Shown one piece after another: positions 7,433-9,201 of a DNA stretch of 9,201 nucleotides. Location: the NCBI GenBank assembly GCA_023417745.1, contig JAEZEM010000363.1, positions 1 to 9,201 of the forward strand, read 5' to 3'. The position numbers and the translations under genes are program-made. Under the pieces are notes generated by a model that was given only the letters and a program-made list of their open reading frames with translations, searched no databases and was not told the origin of the DNA. Positions within the stretch are counted from its first letter, which is position 1. The number at the start of each line of letters is the position of its first letter. The DNA is from Pseudomonadota bacterium (GTDB lineage: Bacteria; Desulfobacterota; Desulfovibrionia; Desulfovibrionales; Desulfovibrionaceae).

Positions 7433-7437
7433 TCCTT
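7433..7437 (-). promoter_or_regulatory. Ribosome-binding site of the uncharacterised gene
   Basis: AAGGA on the minus strand, 8 nt before the ATG at 7424. It decides the start against the GTG at 7430, for which the spacing would be too short. Confidence 0.55.
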
Positions 7438-7470
7438 CGTCCACCCTCGGGCGATGCTTATCGTTGTAAA

Positions 7471-7525
7471 CCATTCGGGGGTCTGGGGCCTCAGGCCCCA
7501 GCCGCCGGAGGCTCTTATCTTCCTC
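7471..7525 (-). repeat. Hairpin repeat element, copy A
   Basis: This is the second of two near-identical direct repeats in the aspA 3' region. Read on the minus strand it runs GAGGAAGATAAGA, then GCCTCCGGCGGC, then a perfect stem-loop CTGGGGCC-TGA-GGCCCCAG (7501-7483; 8-bp stem, 3-nt loop), then CCCCGAATGG. No U tract follows, so it is not a standard intrinsic terminator. It could stabilise or process the aspA transcript, or bind a protein, as REP elements do. Confidence 0.8.
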
Positions 7526-7566
7526 GCTGCCGCCCATCGCCGCCGCCCCGCCCGCCCCCCTTTTCC

Positions 7567-7630
7567 CCATTCGGGGGGGCCGGGGGCCTCAGGCCCCCCG
7601 CCGCCGGAGGCATTCATAATCTTCTTCCTC
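7567..7630 (-). repeat. Hairpin repeat element, copy B, overlapping the aspA 3' end
   Basis: It has the same layout as copy A: an acidic-codon head (GAGGAAGAAGATTATGAAT), then GCCTCCGGCGGC, then the stem GGGGGCC-TGA-GGCCCCC (7598-7582; 7-bp stem), then CCCCGAATGG. The TGA in the loop is the aspA stop codon. The two copies begin 96 nt apart and share the CCATTCGGGGG flank, so they look duplicated or independently inserted. Confidence 0.8.
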
Positions 7631-9010
7631 AAACCCCAGCTTGCGCATCCGCTTGGGCATCAACAACTCGGCCGCCTCGGCCTGGGGCAGCAGGCCCACG
7701 GCGTCGAGGTGGGCGGCCAGGGAGCGGCCGGCGGCACGGGCTTCGTCCATGAGCCGGGCCACGGTCTCGTAGCCCAGGGCCGGCACCAGCACCGTGGCCA
7801 GGGCCTGGCTTTTTTCCACCAGCTCCCGGCAGCGCGTCTCGTCGGCCTCGATGCCGGCCACGCATTTGTCGGCGAATACGGTCGAGGCGTCGCGCAGCAG
7901 GCGGATGGACTCCAGGAGTTTATGGGCCAGAAGCGGCAGATATTGGTTGATTTCGAGCTGCCCCAGGCCGGCGACCAGAGTCACCGTCTGGTGGTTGCCC
8001 ATGACGGCAAGGGCCGCCTGGCCCACGCACTCCGGGATGACCGGGTTGACCTTGCCGGGCATGATGGACGACCCGGCCTGCAAGGCCGGCAGGCGGATCT
8101 CGCCGAGGCCGGTGTGCGGGCCGCTGGCCAAAAGGCGCAGATCCGAGGCGATTTTCAGCAGATTGGCGGCAAAAGCCGACAGGATGCCCGAGACCTCGAC
8201 AAAGCAGTCGGCGTTGGCCGTGGCGTCCACGAGGTTTTCCGCCCGCGACACCGGCAGCCCGGTCAGATGGCGCAGATGCTCGGCCGCCTTGAAAATAAAC
8301 GCGCGCGGCGCGCCCAGGCCCGTGCCCACGGCCGTGCCGCCCAGCGGAACCTGCTTGATGCGCTCGCGGCATTTGAAGATGCGCCACCGGTCCCGGGCCA
8401 CGGCCTCGGCGAACGCGCCAAAGGTCATGCCGAGCGTCATGGGCACGGCGTCCATGAGTTCGGTGCGGCCCACCTTCACGACATGGGCAAAGGCCGCTTC
8501 CTTGGCCTGCAAGGCGTCTTGCAGGCGCGAGGCGGCCGTCTCCAGGGCCTTGAGCAGCGTCAGCGCCGCCACACGAAGGGCAGTGGGGTAGGTGTCGTTG
8601 GTGGACTGGTGCAAGTTGACGTGCCCCAGCGGCGAAAGAAATTCGTCGTCGCCGGGCTGGCGGCCCATAAGCTGCAAGGCGCGGTTGGCCACGACCTCGT
8701 TGACGTTCATGTTGGTGGAGGTGCCGGCCCCGCCTTGCAGGGCGTCGACAGGGAATTGCTCGGCCTGACGGCCGGCGGCGATCTCGCGGCAGGCCGCCAC
8801 GATGGCCGAGGCCCGGGACGCGTCGAGATGGCCGGCGTCCTGGTTGGCCAAGGCGCAGGCGGCCTTGACCCAGGCAAAGGCGGCAATGAGCTCCGGGGCC
8901 ACGGGCTGGCCCGAAACCGGAAAATTGGCCACAGCCCTGGCCGTGTGCACGCCGTAAAGGCTGCCCTCGGGGAGCGCTGTCGCTCCAAGGGCATCAGTGT
9001 CCTGTCGCAT
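7589..9010 (-). CDS. aspA: Aspartate ammonia-lyase (aspartase/fumarase superfamily)
   Basis: Predicted to convert L-aspartate to fumarate and ammonia in the cytoplasm; 473 aa, family length. The start at 9010 was chosen for a GGGGAG site 8 nt upstream and the family-like N-terminus (ALPEGSLYGVHTARAVANF). Superfamily regions are present: GTSTNMNVNEV (96-106), HQSTNDTYPTA (134-144) and the signature GSSIMPGKVNP (313-323) with catalytic Ser314, Lys320 and Asn322. NPVIPE after the signature is aspartase-like; fumarases usually have NPTQCE. In GRTELMDAVPMTLG (181-194) Glu184 stands where Gln or His is usual, so substrate use may differ. The last 13 codons come from a hairpin repeat. It heads the minus-strand group with hydE and hydF. 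From general knowledge, aspA accompanies hydE/hydF in several anaerobes, which suggests ammonia supply for the dithiolate bridge; this remains inference. Confidence 0.88.
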   Translation of the reverse strand: MRQDTDALGATALPEGSLYGVHTARAVANFPVSGQPVAPELIAAFAWVKAACALANQDAGHLDASRASAIVAACREIAAGRQAEQFPVDALQGGAGTSTNMNVNEVVANRALQLMGRQPGDDEFLSPLGHVNLHQSTNDTYPTALRVAALTLLKALETAASRLQDALQAKEAAFAHVVKVGRTELMDAVPMTLGMTFGAFAEAVARDRWRIFKCRERIKQVPLGGTAVGTGLGAPRAFIFKAAEHLRHLTGLPVSRAENLVDATANADCFVEVSGILSAFAANLLKIASDLRLLASGPHTGLGEIRLPALQAGSSIMPGKVNPVIPECVGQAALAVMGNHQTVTLVAGLGQLEINQYLPLLAHKLLESIRLLRDASTVFADKCVAGIEADETRCRELVEKSQALATVLVPALGYETVARLMDEARAAGRSLAAHLDAVGLLPQAEAAELLMPKRMRKLGFEEEDYECLRRRGA

Positions 9011-9018
9011 GGAGCACG

Positions 9019-9024
9019 CTCCCC
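9019..9024 (-). promoter_or_regulatory. Ribosome-binding site of aspA
   Basis: GGGGAG on the minus strand, 8 nt before the ATG at 9010. It lies in a small inverted repeat (GGAGC-GT-GCTCC, 9022-9011) whose right arm touches the start codon. A short hairpin could partly mask the site, but with a 4-bp practical stem the effect may be slight. Confidence 0.55.
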
Positions 9025-9121
9025 GAAAGGCAACCAGTGCGGTAGGCCGCTTCCCGGACCATCCGGTTGGCGACCCCCGCTGCGGCGGCTTGGGTAACAC
9101 GAATCCTGTAAAAGATCATCT

Positions 9122-9196
9122 CCAGGGCTCCGCCCTGGACCCGCCGGGCGCTGCCCGGACTCGGCAGGGCGCTGCCCGGCACCCCCCCGGGGGGGT
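9122..9196. repeat. Cluster of four GC-rich hairpins
   Basis: Four adjacent inverted repeats: CCAGGGC-TCC-GCCCTGG (9122-9138), CCGGGC-GCT-GCCCGG (9144-9158), GGGC-GCT-GCCC (9167-9177) and the perfect palindrome ACCCCCCCGGGGGGGT (9181-9196). The middle two are nearly the same unit. The layout is typical of intergenic repeats in Desulfovibrio-like genomes. It is unlike the element at 7471-7630 in sequence. It may mark the 3' end of a gene beyond the right edge, or affect transcripts entering aspA. Confidence 0.75.
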
Positions 9197-9201
9197 ATAA
9201 C

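Noticed and set aside
6084..7469. 461-codon plus-strand frame opposite hydE and the uncharacterised gene
   Set aside because: It spans two opposing genes and their gap, with low-complexity Gly/His/Gln composition and no motif; a shadow frame.
7483..7501. Intrinsic terminator after aspA
   Set aside because: The stem-loop is strong but no T run follows on the transcribed strand, so it was called a repeat hairpin rather than a terminator.
7454..9097. Long plus-strand open frame (547 codons) opposite aspA
   Set aside because: It is antisense to a clear aspartase gene; its His/Gly/Gln-rich composition is the usual by-product of GC-rich codon use and shows no domain.
9023..9121. Riboswitch or structured leader ahead of aspA
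   Set aside because: I compared it by eye with cobalamin, glycine, c-di-GMP, fluoride and SAM consensus elements and saw no convincing match; the GC-rich pairing is nonspecific.
8994..9182. Possible 62-codon small gene overlapping the aspA start on the minus strand
   Set aside because: Its first third is made of the hairpin repeat block, it lacks a good ribosome-binding site and shows no recognisable pattern.

Overview
This is a GC-rich window, probably from a sulfate-reducing deltaproteobacterium of the Desulfovibrionaceae. Three things suggest this: an aspA-hydE-hydF [FeFe]-hydrogenase maturation cluster, an abundance of orphan-type sensor kinases, and intergenic hairpin repeats built on GCCTCCGGCGGC. 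The assignment is inferred from gene content and repeat style, not from a database match. Six protein genes are supported. No tRNA, rRNA, CRISPR array or insertion sequence was seen.

Left part. A minus-strand 23S rRNA methyltransferase of the RlmI type (80-1273) is followed at its 3' side, at the window edge, by a partial repeat copy and an unbroken run of 33 C (13-45). Divergent from it, across a 149-nt intergenic region with an AT-rich patch, is a plus-strand pair. The first gene is a lipoprotein-like periplasmic binding protein of the branched-chain amino acid/amide type (1423-2532). One nucleotide after its stop, a sensor histidine kinase begins at a TTG codon (2534-4522) and carries a periplasmic sensor domain, a PAS domain, HisKA_2 and HATPase. 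No permease, ATPase or response regulator is in the window, so the pair reads as a ligand-sensing module rather than a transporter.

Right part. Everything is on the minus strand and, in transcription order, runs: an aspartase/fumarase-family lyase (aspA, 9010-7589), an uncharacterised 196-aa protein (7424-6834), the radical-SAM enzyme HydE (6734-5739) and the GTPase/Fe-S scaffold HydF (5746-4529). hydE and hydF overlap by 8 nt. HydE and HydF help build the 2Fe subcluster of the [FeFe]-hydrogenase H-cluster; the lyase is a plausible local source of ammonia or fumarate. HydG and the hydrogenase subunits are not in the window. The kinase and hydF converge with only 6 nt between their stop codons.

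Repeats. Two tandem copies of a hairpin element lie at 7471-7630, and the nearer one supplies the last 13 codons and stop of aspA. A different cluster of four hairpins occupies 9122-9196 upstream of aspA. The most interesting points are the binding-protein/kinase pair, the unknown protein inside the hyd cluster, the Glu in the GRT[QH]LQDA motif of the lyase, the repeat-encoded C-terminus of aspA and the long C tract.
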